From the NCBI GenBank assembly GCA_944325825.1, contig CALVBP010000002.1, positions 1 to 64,000 of the forward strand: a DNA stretch of 64,000 nucleotides. Direction: 5' to 3'. Position 1 is the first letter of the stretch. Each line of letters begins with the position of its first letter. Positions 1 to 9,494 of the stretch are shown here, one piece after another. The notes under the pieces were generated by a model that saw nothing but the letters and a program-made list of their open reading frames with translations, was not told the origin of the DNA and ran no database searches. This stretch comes from Candidatus Gastranaerophilales bacterium (GTDB lineage: Bacteria > Cyanobacteriota > Vampirovibrionia > Gastranaerophilales > Gastranaerophilaceae). Made by a program: the position numbers and the translations under genes.

Positions 1-45
1 CAACATTCTTTCTTTTTGTATCGCAAGAAAAAAGAAAGAATGTTG
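1..45. repeat. Perfect 17-bp inverted repeat, polypyrimidine/polypurine stem
   Basis: Bases 1-17 pair perfectly with 29-45. One arm is almost all pyrimidine and the other almost all purine, and the 11-base loop contains ATCGCAAGA. A second hairpin of the same design lies at 143-174 and a third at 58282-58330. Bases 46-142 hold a GC-rich hairpin (about 55-84) and no convincing gene. The open frame across this stretch has repeat-derived composition and no ribosome-binding site. Confidence 0.75.
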
Positions 46-142
46 GTGCGGGGTACGGGGCGGCATCAGCCCCGATACAAAATTAACATTGATAGATTCC
101 GGCTCGAAGTTCGGAATGGCAGCAGGGGAGGGGTAAATAAAA

Positions 143-174
143 CTTTCTCTTTCCATCGCAAAAAAAAGAGAAAG
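143..174. repeat. Second purine/pyrimidine hairpin with ATCGCA loop
   Basis: Bases 143-152 pair perfectly with 165-174 around a 12-base loop containing ATCGCA. The stem composition and loop core match the hairpins at 1-45 and 58282-58330, so these look like members of one dispersed repeat family. A GGGGTAAATA tract sits just upstream at about 129-138 and recurs near 24045 and 58135. Confidence 0.6.
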
Positions 175-262
175 AAATACACAAGATTAAAAATATATTA
201 ATACATCATTTTATGTAAACAGATGTATGTATCAGTTTATCTGATTGTGGTATAAAGTTAAT

Positions 263-850
263 ATGAAAAGAATAGAAAATATTGAAAAAATTAATGAAAT
301 TTTGCTTAATGACGGAGTTGTTGCCTATGTTACAGACACCGTCTGGGGTTTGGGCTGTCTGCCATCAAGCGAAAAAGCCGTAAAAAAGATTTACGAAATC
401 AAGCACAGAGAAGCCGTAAAACCTCTTATTCTTATGTCTGACGAGGTTTATAATCTGTTTGATTATGTAAAACAACCCATTCCCAAAGAAGGACAAAAAC
501 TTATAAAAAAATATTTTCCGGGGGCATTGACCATTGTTCTGGATAAATCATCCAAAACCCCAGATTATATGACATCAAATATGCCGACTGTAGGAATCAG
601 AATTCCGGATAATGAGATTTTTGCAGAACTCTGCCGAGGAATAGAAGGGAGGGTTCTCGCCACTACAAGTGCAAATATTTCCGGCGAACCTCCGGCTCTT
701 ACGTACGAAGAAGCCGTTAAATACATCGGCGGGAAAGCTGATTTTGTAATTCCGGATTACGGATTCACAGCAAAAGGGCGTGCCTCAACCGTTGTCGGTT
801 TCAGAGGAGAAGTTCCGGTAGTATATCGGCAAGGCGAAATTGAGATCTAA
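263..850 (+). CDS. Threonylcarbamoyl-AMP synthase-like protein (Sua5/YciO/YrdC family)
   Basis: A 195-residue single-domain YrdC-fold protein. The family makes threonylcarbamoyl-AMP from threonine, bicarbonate and ATP for the t6A37 modification of ANN-decoding tRNAs in the cytosol. Visible signatures are VTDTVWGLG at residues 23-31 (family P-T-D/E-T-x-Y-G-L), KHREAVKPL at 47-55 and TTSANISGEPP near 140. The C-terminal Sua5 extension is absent, as in TsaC-length proteins, so TsaC, or the less understood YciO paralogue, are both possible. The chosen ATG starts at the conserved N-terminal helix; an in-frame ATG six codons upstream has no better ribosome-binding site. It converges on the nuo operon with a 12-bp gap. 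Confidence 0.85.
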   Translation: MKRIENIEKINEILLNDGVVAYVTDTVWGLGCLPSSEKAVKKIYEIKHREAVKPLILMSDEVYNLFDYVKQPIPKEGQKLIKKYFPGALTIVLDKSSKTPDYMTSNMPTVGIRIPDNEIFAELCRGIEGRVLATTSANISGEPPALTYEEAVKYIGGKADFVIPDYGFTAKGRASTVVGFRGEVPVVYRQGEIEI

Positions 851-862
851 TGTTCTTAAATC

Positions 863-2299
863 TTAAATATTATACGCAATGAATCTGCAAAGCTCTATCA
901 ATTTATCCGGATATACCCCTATTAAAACAGTTACAGCAGTACAGAATATAAGCACAAATTTCTGGGAATAAACCGCATTTAATACTTTTACTCCTGTATT
1001 TCCGTCACACTTTCTGAACATTGGTGTTATAAGCTTTAAATAATAATACAGAGCAACTACCGTTAATATCAACAACGCAAGCAAAAACGGAACAAAAATT
1101 AATCCGGAATTAGCAATTGCACTAAAAAGGTAAATCTTCGCCACAAAACCGGAAGTTATCGGGAAGCCAGCAAGTCCTATAACCGATATTGCATAAGAGG
1201 CTCCGAGAACTTTATTCTTATGAAACAATCCGGAAAAATTTTCTATTTTTTCGCCCAGAGAATTGTTTTCAGTAATATTTAAAAATGCAAATACCGCTAT
1301 GTTCATTAAAACATAGCAAATCAAATAAAATATAACCGTTGACAAATTATAAACAGAAACAAGACTCGCCGCAAGAAGTACATATGAAGAATTTGCTGAA
1401 GCTGAACATGCCAGAATAACCTTAACATTGTTTTCTCTAATTGCATAAGTATTTGCCCAGAATGCAGTAATCAGAGAAAGTATAAGGATTACAAAAGTCA
1501 GTTCAAAACTACTGCTCAGCGGGAATACGAAAAGACGGCAAAGGATTCCGAAAAGTGCAAGTTTTGGAATTGTAGACAAAAATGCAAGAATAGAAGTCTC
1601 TGTTCCTTTATAAACATCAATAATCCAGTTTGCAAAAGGAAATACAGCAAGTTTTGATATCAAACCCAAAACAGTAAGAACCGATGCAAAAACGTATATC
1701 AGAGAGGTCTCTTTTTCAATAATAATTTCATATATTTCGGAAAAATTAAGCGATGCGGTTATCCCGTATAGATACGATACTCCAAACAAAAACACTCCGC
1801 TTGATACAGCAGCGGTTATAAGATATTTAAATGCCGCTTCTTTAGAATAATATCCTCTTTTTGCAGCTATGAGAAAATACGAAGGAAAGCTTAATAACTC
1901 AAGGGAAATAAACAATGTCAAAAAATCGTTTGACGAAACTATATTCAAAGCTCCGAAAATCCCTGTCAATAATACTGCATGCAAAGTATAAGCATTTTGT
2001 TTTCTTTCTCTGATTAAATTTCTTGTCAGAAGTACAGTAAAAAATCCGCATAAAAGAATTATAAACTGAAATAAGAGTGTATAACTGTCAGACATTACGG
2101 AATTTTTAAAACCAAAATACTGCGGTTCTGTTTGAACTGTTGTAAGAAGAACTATGCTTAAAGATATTCCGACGGCAGAAATAAGTCTTGAATATCTAAA
2201 ATACTTCGGTGACAAAAACATTGAGCATATAAGCTGGATAAATATGAATATTCCCAGACAAACCTGCGGTAACAATATATTAAAAATATCATTAATCAT
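863..2299 (-). CDS. nuoN: NADH-quinone oxidoreductase subunit N
   Basis: A 478-residue polytopic membrane protein of the proton-antiporter-like (MrpA/ND2) family, with about 13-14 hydrophobic helices. It forms one of three antiporter-like channels in the complex I membrane arm. The central ISKLAVFPFANWIIDVYKG matches the family's lysine plus F-x-x-W-x-x-D-x-Y/A-x-G element in the broken helix region. An AGGAG sits about 8 bases before the ATG, and the gene follows nuoM by 3 bases. It is the last gene of the nuo operon; no clear rho-independent terminator follows, and sua5-like transcription converges from the other side. Confidence 0.95.
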   Translation of the reverse strand: MINDIFNILLPQVCLGIFIFIQLICSMFLSPKYFRYSRLISAVGISLSIVLLTTVQTEPQYFGFKNSVMSDSYTLLFQFIILLCGFFTVLLTRNLIRERKQNAYTLHAVLLTGIFGALNIVSSNDFLTLFISLELLSFPSYFLIAAKRGYYSKEAAFKYLITAAVSSGVFLFGVSYLYGITASLNFSEIYEIIIEKETSLIYVFASVLTVLGLISKLAVFPFANWIIDVYKGTETSILAFLSTIPKLALFGILCRLFVFPLSSSFELTFVILILSLITAFWANTYAIRENNVKVILACSASANSSYVLLAASLVSVYNLSTVIFYLICYVLMNIAVFAFLNITENNSLGEKIENFSGLFHKNKVLGASYAISVIGLAGFPITSGFVAKIYLFSAIANSGLIFVPFLLALLILTVVALYYYLKLITPMFRKCDGNTGVKVLNAVYSQKFVLIFCTAVTVLIGVYPDKLIELCRFIAYNI

Positions 2300-2302
2300 A
2301 CT

Positions 2303-3787
2303 TTACGCTCCTACAAAGTTCAATATTGCCATCGGGAATAACCCAAAAATTATAAGTCCTGCAGTAATTGAAGCCAACACAATAAATTCATGTATTGAAA
2401 TATCATTAATCTTTTCAAAAGATTCGCTTAATTTTCCAAAAAATCCGCAATGCAAAAATTTAAGCATATAACAAGAGCTTATTATCAAAAGCGGAAGCGA
2501 GAATATTGAAACGAATTTCATTACATCGCCTATTTCCGAGAATAATGCCGATATAATCGTTAAAATCTCTCCTATAAACGGTGCAAATGCCGGAACCCCT
2601 ATTGATGCCAGAACTATTAATACCCCAAAACCAAAAAGTCTTGGCATTTTTTGAGCCACACCGCCAAGAGAATCTATATCTCTTGTTTTACACCTCAAAT
2701 AAACTATTCCGCATATCATAAATAATCCGGATGTAACCAGACCATGCGCTACCATATGGAACACTGAAGCCGTTAATCCTAACTGGTTATATGCGCATAA
2801 TCCTAACAGAATTAACCCCATATTTGATATACTTGAATAAGCTACAATTCTTTTAATATCTTTCTGCGTGTATGCTACAAAAGCCGTATAAATTATATTA
2901 ACAAGTGCAAAGACAGCCAAAATAGGAGCTATGCTTATGAAAGATTCCGGCAGACTTTGATAATTAAACCTAAATATCCCATAAGCTCCTGTTTTCAAAA
3001 GGATTCCCGCCAATATCATACTTACAGGCACCGGCGCATTTGTGTGTGCATCAGGAAGCCACGTATGAAGAGGGATTATGGGCAGCTTGACTCCAAATCC
3101 TATCAAAAAACATATCGCAATTAAATATTGTATCCCGTCAGGTATGGAATTATCCATAATTTCCCAAAAGTCCGCCGAAAGAACCCCGTTTGAAACATAA
3201 TTATAATAATGTAAAAGCAGAATTCCCAGAAGCATAAACATACTTCCTAAAAAAGTAAAGAGAACATACTTAACCGCAGATTTTTTGTGGTTTTCACTAT
3301 AATCTACACCCCAGTCTCCGCCTATCAAAAAATATGCCGGAATAAGCTCAAGTTCCCAGAACATGAAGAACATAAACATATCTGCGGAAGTAAATATTCC
3401 CAAAATTGCAAACATCAAAAGAAGGAGCATAGAATAATAAAATTTATGATTTTTTCTTATATTAATCTTGCTTGCAATTGATGCCATAAGAAAAATAAAG
3501 GATGTCAAAGTTGATAGTATAAGGCCGATTCCGTCAAGACGGAACTTAAATTTCACTCCGAGAGACTGTATCCAATCCAGTCCGAAAAAATGAAGCTGGC
3601 TTTCATAAGGATTTGCACCGTTATAAAATATGAGCATCAAAATCATATAAACAAAATGAAACCCTATAATCCCTTTAGTGAATCTCCTAATAGAAATCTC
3701 ATTACTCGTAAAGAGCGGAGACATTATTAAAAGCGAAGCAGCAAGCGGCAAAAATACTAAAAACGGTATTGATAAGAACATTTCCAT
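2303..3787 (-). CDS. nuoM: NADH-quinone oxidoreductase subunit M
   Basis: A 494-residue antiporter-like membrane subunit of complex I with about 14 hydrophobic segments. Family marks include the glutamate-containing FMFWELELIPAYFLIGG segment near residue 140, and LPIIPLHTWLPDAHTNAPVP, the typical LHTWLPDAH motif, near residue 230. It conducts protons across the cytoplasmic membrane. An AGGAGG lies inside the end of nuoL, 14 bases upstream of the chosen ATG. A second in-frame ATG two codons later is possible but even further from that site. Confidence 0.96.
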   Translation of the reverse strand: MEMFLSIPFLVFLPLAASLLIMSPLFTSNEISIRRFTKGIIGFHFVYMILMLIFYNGANPYESQLHFFGLDWIQSLGVKFKFRLDGIGLILSTLTSFIFLMASIASKINIRKNHKFYYSMLLLLMFAILGIFTSADMFMFFMFWELELIPAYFLIGGDWGVDYSENHKKSAVKYVLFTFLGSMFMLLGILLLHYYNYVSNGVLSADFWEIMDNSIPDGIQYLIAICFLIGFGVKLPIIPLHTWLPDAHTNAPVPVSMILAGILLKTGAYGIFRFNYQSLPESFISIAPILAVFALVNIIYTAFVAYTQKDIKRIVAYSSISNMGLILLGLCAYNQLGLTASVFHMVAHGLVTSGLFMICGIVYLRCKTRDIDSLGGVAQKMPRLFGFGVLIVLASIGVPAFAPFIGEILTIISALFSEIGDVMKFVSIFSLPLLIISSCYMLKFLHCGFFGKLSESFEKINDISIHEFIVLASITAGLIIFGLFPMAILNFVGA

Positions 3788-3797
3788 ATTATTTTCC

Positions 3798-5660
3798 CTA
3801 TCCTCCTATATAACTCAGCATAATAATATAGGCTATTATTAAGCAGCTTAAAATTAAAGTAACAATTATAAATGCATAGGCATTATATCTCTGAATATTT
3901 CCGCTCTGGGCTTTCATATCCAGACGAGAAATTCTCTTAAAAGTATAAGTAATTATTTTTACACAGCCTTCCATTATATTTTTCTCTACCCAGCCTGTTA
4001 TTCTGACCGAAAACCTGGAACATGCTACAACCGGCTTATAGTTTGAAAACACGTTCATCTCAAAAACATTTAAAATATTTGTAAACTCATCATATAATTT
4101 AACTAAAGTTTTTGTATAGAATTTATCCAGATAAAATCCGTTATAAGAAAGCGGATAAAGTACCGGAACTTTCCGGAAGGCTTTTTTCACATACAGAATA
4201 TAAACCACAATCCAGGAAGTAAGCGCAGACCAGAACGGTTCTGCAACTTTATATTCACAGTGTTCTCTAAGATACCAGTATAGAATTATATTCATTAAAA
4301 TAAGCAAGATATAAGATATAAGTTTTATTTTATCCGGTATTTGTTTAATTAAACCGTATTCATGTGATATTACAAGTGCAATTCTTGTAATGTAAAAAGC
4401 TGTTAAAAATGCTACAACACAGAAGATTACAGAATATACATGATTTGTTATTCCGTAATAAATCATTTCTTTAGCCGCCATGCCGGATATAAATAAACCT
4501 GAGAGAGATAACCCGCCAAGCAAAAAGAAGATAAAATTCCAGTAATTCCAACATTCTTCTTTATCAGGAAGCGTTGTAAATAAAAGAGTTTTAATAAAGG
4601 CATGTGCCGCAAAAAATGCCACAGCTGCTTTTATGTTCAACACTCCGATAGCAAAAAACATTAATCCCAGTTGAGCAGAAGTTGAATACGCAAGGACTTT
4701 TTTGGGATGATTTTGACTTGAGGCACAAATCGAACAAATAAGTGCCGTCAGCAGACCAATAAAGGCAATAAATTTTAAAGTTATTCCGGCAAGAGTGAAG
4801 AACGGAAGGAGTCTTAAAAGTATAAACACGCCTGCCGCAACCATGGTAGCTGAATGTAATAATGCACTGACAGGCAATTTTGCTTCCATCGCATCCTGAA
4901 GCCAGGTATAAAACGGAAATTGTGCGGACTTAACCGCAGCAGCAATTATAAACAAGCCGCAAATTACTAAATAAAGTGCTGTTGGAGCATATGCATGAAG
5001 AAGAGTGGAGATTACATTCATATCAACAAAAGAAAGAGATGCAAAGTTTACATTTCCGGAATATGAATACAAGAAGTAAGAACTCAAAATAATTCCGGAA
5101 ATAAGCGCCGTATCTCCGATTCTGTTTATTATAAAAACTTTTTTTGAAGCATCTGATTTTTCTTTTTTACTATATTCAAATCCTATTAAAAGATAAGATA
5201 TAACACTGACAAGCTCCCAGAAAAAATATGTCTGAAAAAGGTTCGGGCTGAATAAAAGTCCGGCCATTGAAAAATTAAAAAGGTTCAATAATGCAAAAAA
5301 CCTGTAACTTTTCTTTTCATCGTTCATATACGAAACTGAAAATAGCTGCACCGCAAAACTTGCCAAAAACAAAACCAGTGCAAAAATAAGCGCAGCTCTG
5401 TCCGCATGGATTCCTATATTTATCACAAAATCATCAATTTTTAAAAACGGAATTTCATTTTCCAAAATCCTTCCCGAGTCAAGTTTCCAAATAGCACTTC
5501 CGCATAGTGCAGCTCCCAGAAAGGATGACAGAAGGGTAAGAATATAAATTACCCCTTTGTTTACATAAACAGAGAAAAACCTTCCCAGCATAATTATTAA
5601 AAATAACCATAAAGGAAGAAGCAAAACTAAATATATGTTATCTAAAATCAAATCTGCCAA
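3798..5660 (-). CDS. nuoL: NADH-quinone oxidoreductase subunit L
   Basis: A 620-residue antiporter-like subunit at the distal tip of the membrane arm. It has the hallmark FPFYTWLQDAMEAKLPVSALLHSATMV region (W-L-x-D-A-M and P-V-S-A-L-L-H-x-A-T-M-V) and a C-terminal hydrophobic anchor after the long lateral helix region. The start is TTG: a GGAGAT at the 3' end of nuoK stands 8-9 bases upstream, no ATG is available there, and the residues that follow form the first hydrophobic helix. It sits between nuoK and nuoM with 2-10 base gaps, so it is translationally clustered with them. Confidence 0.95.
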   Translation of the reverse strand: MADLILDNIYLVLLLPLWLFLIIMLGRFFSVYVNKGVIYILTLLSSFLGAALCGSAIWKLDSGRILENEIPFLKIDDFVINIGIHADRAALIFALVLFLASFAVQLFSVSYMNDEKKSYRFFALLNLFNFSMAGLLFSPNLFQTYFFWELVSVISYLLIGFEYSKKEKSDASKKVFIINRIGDTALISGIILSSYFLYSYSGNVNFASLSFVDMNVISTLLHAYAPTALYLVICGLFIIAAAVKSAQFPFYTWLQDAMEAKLPVSALLHSATMVAAGVFILLRLLPFFTLAGITLKFIAFIGLLTALICSICASSQNHPKKVLAYSTSAQLGLMFFAIGVLNIKAAVAFFAAHAFIKTLLFTTLPDKEECWNYWNFIFFLLGGLSLSGLFISGMAAKEMIYYGITNHVYSVIFCVVAFLTAFYITRIALVISHEYGLIKQIPDKIKLISYILLILMNIILYWYLREHCEYKVAEPFWSALTSWIVVYILYVKKAFRKVPVLYPLSYNGFYLDKFYTKTLVKLYDEFTNILNVFEMNVFSNYKPVVACSRFSVRITGWVEKNIMEGCVKIITYTFKRISRLDMKAQSGNIQRYNAYAFIIVTLILSCLIIAYIIMLSYIGG

Positions 5661-5662
5661 AA

Positions 5663-5971
5663 TTATAAATCTCCATATTTTTCAATATTTTCAGATTGTT
5701 TTTTATTGTACATCAAGTAAAAGATATAAAGAGCCACCGCAAGTTCCACCGCACCTATTGCCGCATAAAATAATGCTGTTATGTAACCGTCAAATTTGGG
5801 CATATCGCAGTATGTAGCAAAAGTTATGAAATTAATATTTACCCCTGTCAAAATAAATTCTATTGAAATAAGCACTTTAATAACATGTTTTGAAATAATT
5901 GAACCTGCCAGCCCTATTACAAAGAGAGCCAATCCTAAAAACAGGTAATGATAAACCGTAATTTCACCCAT
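5663..5971 (-). CDS. nuoK: NADH-quinone oxidoreductase subunit K
   Basis: A 102-residue, three-helix membrane subunit, close to the usual family length of about 100. The glutamate in IKVLISIEFILTGVNINF corresponds to the conserved proton-path glutamate of the NuoK/MrpC fold. I chose the ATG at 5971 because an AAGGAG lies just upstream and the protein then has normal length. An upstream in-frame start would add 13 charged residues and run deep into nuoJ. The gene starts one base after the nuoJ stop. Confidence 0.94.
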   Translation of the reverse strand: MGEITVYHYLFLGLALFVIGLAGSIISKHVIKVLISIEFILTGVNINFITFATYCDMPKFDGYITALFYAAIGAVELAVALYIFYLMYNKKQSENIEKYGDL

Positions 5972-5972
5972 T

Positions 5973-6509
5973 TTAGCTTCTCTCCTTTCTTTTAAACATT
6001 GTAAGTCCAACCGCTATTATAGTAAGAATAAGCGAAACCAGCTCAAATGCCCACACATATCTGACAAAGATACCCGAAGCAAATGACGTAATAACTTCAA
6101 ATGAATTTGTCTCCGAAGGCAGCGCATATGTAAAACTGTCCGGAAGAATAACAAGAGAAGTCATTAAAAGGTAGATAATAGCCAAAATAAACACTCCGCC
6201 GGTAAGAATAACAAGATATTTCATAACGGGAATTTTTTCTCTTTTTTCTTCAACAGAGCCTTTTTTCAAATTGGTAAACATAATTGCAACCCCTAATATT
6301 ACAGGCACTGCAACACCATAGATTGCAATTTGAATAATAGCATTATATTCAGACCCGAGAACATAAAAAAACATTCCGGCGAGAAAAAATACAACCACTG
6401 CAGACAGAAGTGCATGCATGATATTCTTAAAGTATACAGTTAAAATACCGCACAAAATCATCACAACGGCAGCAGGATAAAATACTACAGGGTTGTCAAT
6501 TCCGTTCAT
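5973..6509 (-). CDS. nuoJ: NADH-quinone oxidoreductase subunit J
   Basis: A 178-residue protein with five predicted membrane helices, including the YNAIIQIAIYGVAVPVILGVAIMF region that matches the conserved NuoJ/ND6 pi-bulge helix. It belongs to the E-channel part of the membrane arm. The ATG at 6509 follows an AGGAGG with good spacing; upstream GTG/TTG codons overlap that ribosome-binding site and are rejected. It overlaps nuoI by 14 bases. Confidence 0.93.
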   Translation of the reverse strand: MNGIDNPVVFYPAAVVMILCGILTVYFKNIMHALLSAVVVFFLAGMFFYVLGSEYNAIIQIAIYGVAVPVILGVAIMFTNLKKGSVEEKREKIPVMKYLVILTGGVFILAIIYLLMTSLVILPDSFTYALPSETNSFEVITSFASGIFVRYVWAFELVSLILTIIAVGLTMFKRKERS

Positions 6510-6867
6510 CAACACCTCCTATACGGTAGTTCATAATTAAATCTTCTTTATCATTTGAAGCAAGTTCATATTCTTCAGACATTTTGATTGCCCCATGAGG
6601 ACAATAATATGCACAATTTCCGCAAAAAATACATTTTTTCAAATCTATTTTAAAACTGCTGTTTTCTTTATCAATTTGAATCGCTCCTGAAGGGCAGACT
6701 CTTAGGCAGATTCCGCAGCCTTTACAATTTTTAACAACAGGTTTTCCTCTAAATTCTTTCGGCGGAGTAATTTTCTTTTCCGGATATTCTAAAGTTACCG
6801 GCTTTTTAAACAAATGCTTAAACACAACAAACATACTTAACAAAAGGTATTTTATATTCTTAAACAT
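6496..6867 (-). CDS. nuoI: NADH-quinone oxidoreductase subunit I, two [4Fe-4S] clusters
   Basis: A 123-residue ferredoxin-like peripheral subunit. Two cluster motifs are visible, CKGCGICLRVCP near residue 49 and CIFCGNCAYYCP near residue 79. These would be clusters N6a and N6b, which relay electrons to N2 in NuoB. The first 25 residues form the amphipathic membrane-associated helix. It is short for bacterial NuoI (commonly about 150-180). It overlaps nuoH by 8 bases. With nuoE, nuoF and nuoG absent from this operon, NuoI is the most likely docking surface for an external electron donor such as ferredoxin (inference). Confidence 0.94.
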   Translation of the reverse strand: MFKNIKYLLLSMFVVFKHLFKKPVTLEYPEKKITPPKEFRGKPVVKNCKGCGICLRVCPSGAIQIDKENSSFKIDLKKCIFCGNCAYYCPHGAIKMSEEYELASNDKEDLIMNYRIGGVDERN

Positions 6868-7957
6868 ATCCGCCTCCCGTTAAGTATTTAAATATAACCA
6901 TTAAAAAGAAGTTTAAAATTGAAACAGGCAGAAGTATTGCCCATGAAAATTTTAATAAATCAAATTGTGCCATTCTCGGAAAAGTTGCCCTTATCCAAAT
7001 TATTACAAAAATTATCAAAAATGTTTTTGCAAAAAGCCAGAAAGCCTGCTCAAAATAAACCATTACCCCGCTTATTTCGGGAGGAAATATTATCGGACTT
7101 AAATACTTGCCGAGAGGAGATAAAAAACCACCGAGAAATAAAACTGCAAGCAGCATAGAATTAGCAAAAAGCATGGAATATTCACTTAAATAAAATATTG
7201 CAAACCTCATACCTGAATACTCTGTATTATATCCGCAGATAAGTTCACTTTCTGCTTCCGGCAAATCAAAAGGACAGCGATTTAGTTCCGCAACAACACA
7301 AATAAACATTATTACAAAACCTATAATACACGGGATTCCAAACCACCCGAACATACCTGTGCGTGTACTTTGGGCATATATTATCTGGGTCAAATTTAAA
7401 GAAGAACCCAATGCTGCAACCGATAAAATAACAAAAGCCATCGGAAGTTCATAAGCTAAAATTTGCGCTACACTTCTCATTGCACCAAAGAGAGAATATT
7501 TATTATTACTTGCCCATCCTGCAAGAAGTATGCTCAAAACCGGCATCGCTCCAATTACAATAAATATCAAAAGATTTGTCTGAAAATTCATAAAAGTAAA
7601 TTCGGAGCTGTATGGTATTAACCCAAGAGCAATCATTACAGGAACAAATATAACCACCGGCGCAAGGTTAAACAAAAATCTTTCTGCTCCACGGGGTGTA
7701 ATATTTTCCTTACAGAGGAGTTTAAACGCATCTGCCAGCGTTTGTAAAATTCCCCAAAAACCAACCCTGTTAGGGCCTTTTCTCTGAGTAAACCAGCCCA
7801 AAAGTTTCCTTTCAAACAAAACCAGTGCTAAAACTACAACAAGCAAGGCTGCAAAGATTATACAGCATGGAATAATATAAAAAGTTAAATCCCCAAAAAG
7901 CTGCGGAATATTGTGTTTAGCAAGGAATTCTATATACAAAAAATATAAATAATTCAT
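6860..7957 (-). CDS. nuoH: NADH-quinone oxidoreductase subunit H
   Basis: A 365-residue membrane subunit that joins the hydrophilic and membrane arms and forms much of the quinone channel. It has about eight hydrophobic helices. Signature ERKLLGWFTQRKGPNRVGFWG lies near residue 49 (split here only for description), with ELNRCPFDLPEAESEL near residue 222 and the FWLFAKTFLIIFVIIWIRAT stretch near residue 310. It overlaps nuoD by one base (TAATG), which suggests coupled translation. Confidence 0.96.
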   Translation of the reverse strand: MNYLYFLYIEFLAKHNIPQLFGDLTFYIIPCCIIFAALLVVVLALVLFERKLLGWFTQRKGPNRVGFWGILQTLADAFKLLCKENITPRGAERFLFNLAPVVIFVPVMIALGLIPYSSEFTFMNFQTNLLIFIVIGAMPVLSILLAGWASNNKYSLFGAMRSVAQILAYELPMAFVILSVAALGSSLNLTQIIYAQSTRTGMFGWFGIPCIIGFVIMFICVVAELNRCPFDLPEAESELICGYNTEYSGMRFAIFYLSEYSMLFANSMLLAVLFLGGFLSPLGKYLSPIIFPPEISGVMVYFEQAFWLFAKTFLIIFVIIWIRATFPRMAQFDLLKFSWAILLPVSILNFFLMVIFKYLTGGGYV

Positions 7958-9042
7958 TACTTATCCACCTCCGGCAAAATTATATCTAAAGACCCGCTTA
8001 TTGCAATTGCATCATTTAAATACGCACCTTTTAATATATTACGTAACAGATTCACAGAATAATATGAACCCGTTCTCCATTTAAGCCTATATGGAGATTT
8101 TTCTCCGGTTGATTTTATATAAATAGATGCAAGCCCTCTTGGCGCCTCAATTTCCTGAATATACTCACCTTCAGGGAGCGTGAGATTAAGCGGATTTATG
8201 AGTTGTTGTTTAAATTCTTTTTCCAGTCTTAAAATTTCTAATACTTGAGATATTATTTTTATACTTTCTTTCATCTCAAGAATTCTTCCTTTATACCGTG
8301 CAGCGGCATCGCATCCGTCAAGAACCACAGGATTAAATTCGATTTCTTCATACAAATAGTCTTTTTTCCTGAAATCAAGATTTATACCGCTGGCTCTTAA
8401 ATTTACACCGGTAATCCCGAAATTAAAAGCAGTCTCTTTATCTAAAATGCCCTTTCCCTTTGTCCTTTGTATAAATATAGGATTCTCCGTTATCAAATTT
8501 TCATAATCCCTAATCTTATCAGGCAGAATTTTTATAATATTTTCAACATCTTCAAGAAAAGCAATATCTCTTCTTAAACCACCAAAAACAAAGTAATTAT
8601 TCATCATTCTCTGACCGGAAATTTTTTCAAAATATTTAAGAATCAACTCCCGCTCTCTAAATGCATAGAAAAACGGAGATACCGCTCCCAAATCCATTAA
8701 AAAAGAACCCATCCACAATAAGTGGGAAGCAATTCTGTTAAGCTCCAGCAAAAGCACCCGAACAGCTTTTACTCTTAAAGAAAGCTCTATTCCTAAAGCT
8801 TTCTCTACAGTTCTGCAAAAAAGTTCCGAATAAAAAAATCCTGCAAGATAATCAATCCGGTCAACCAGAGGTAAATATTGAATATAAGAAAGTTTCTCCG
8901 CCATCTTCTCCATGCCTCGATGGAGATAACCGACATCCGGTTCACAGGAGGAAATCTTTTCCCCTTCAAGCTCAAGTATTAGTCTCAAAACTCCGTGTGT
9001 TGACGGATGTTGAGGTCCAAGGTTTAATTTGAGCTTACTCAT
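7957..9042 (-). CDS. nuoD: NADH-quinone oxidoreductase subunit D (49 kDa, hydrogenase-like)
   Basis: A 361-residue peripheral subunit related to NiFe-hydrogenase large subunits; with NuoB it forms the quinone-reduction site. The N-terminus begins almost directly with GPQHPSTHG, whose histidines line the quinone pocket, followed by EPDVGYLHRGMEKMAE and the C-terminal SLDIILPEVDK (family ends with D-x-V-x-G-E-V-D-R). It is somewhat shorter than the usual 390-410 residues. nuoC and nuoD are separate genes, not fused. It overlaps nuoC by 8 bases. Confidence 0.95.
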   Translation of the reverse strand: MSKLKLNLGPQHPSTHGVLRLILELEGEKISSCEPDVGYLHRGMEKMAEKLSYIQYLPLVDRIDYLAGFFYSELFCRTVEKALGIELSLRVKAVRVLLLELNRIASHLLWMGSFLMDLGAVSPFFYAFRERELILKYFEKISGQRMMNNYFVFGGLRRDIAFLEDVENIIKILPDKIRDYENLITENPIFIQRTKGKGILDKETAFNFGITGVNLRASGINLDFRKKDYLYEEIEFNPVVLDGCDAAARYKGRILEMKESIKIISQVLEILRLEKEFKQQLINPLNLTLPEGEYIQEIEAPRGLASIYIKSTGEKSPYRLKWRTGSYYSVNLLRNILKGAYLNDAIAISGSLDIILPEVDK

Positions 9043-9457
9043 TCCACGTTAGCCTCTCATCATTTTCTTGATAATCTTTTCTTAAAGGATTCCCCCGCCA
9101 GCCTTCCGGCATATAAAGTCTCTTTAGTTCGGAATTCCCGATAAATTTAACTCCGAAAAGGTCAAAAATTTCTTTTTCATCAGCAACCGCAGATTCAAAA
9201 ATTGATGAAATACTTTCTGCTTCATCTTTTACATTAATTGAAATCATTAAGTCTTCTTCGTCTTCAGGAGAAAATAATCTATATGTCAATTCTGTCGTTC
9301 CGTCTCCGTTATCCGAAGCAATAATCTCTTTTAACATATTAAAATGATAGTTTGTCTTTATAAACTCAATTGTTTTTAAAAGGTTGGACTCTATTATAAT
9401 TTTCTCCCCTTCTAATCTGCAATCGTTAAATATATTTTTAAACTCTGCCCAGTTCAT
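9035..9457 (-). CDS. nuoC: NADH-quinone oxidoreductase subunit C (30 kDa)
   Basis: A 140-residue peripheral subunit. The C-terminal family signature is clear: EKEIFDLFGVKFIGNSELKR and then YMPEGWRGNPLRKDY. It has a structural role next to NuoD and NuoB in the connecting module. The ATG at 9457 follows an AGGTGA; the GTG two codons upstream lies within this ribosome-binding site. It is separated from nuoB by 37 bases, the largest gap in the operon. Confidence 0.93.
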   Translation of the reverse strand: MNWAEFKNIFNDCRLEGEKIIIESNLLKTIEFIKTNYHFNMLKEIIASDNGDGTTELTYRLFSPEDEEDLMISINVKDEAESISSIFESAVADEKEIFDLFGVKFIGNSELKRLYMPEGWRGNPLRKDYQENDERLTWNE

Positions 9458-9494
9458 TTTCACCTGCTTTCATATATCAATAATACTTTTAGTT

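Noticed and set aside
16-201. 61-codon open frame at the left edge
   Set aside because: It runs through two inverted repeats, its composition follows the repeats (poly-Lys/Arg), and no ribosome-binding site is present.
2154-2471. 105-codon frame opposite nuoN and nuoM
   Set aside because: A shadow of conserved complex I genes; its residue pattern reflects their codon use.
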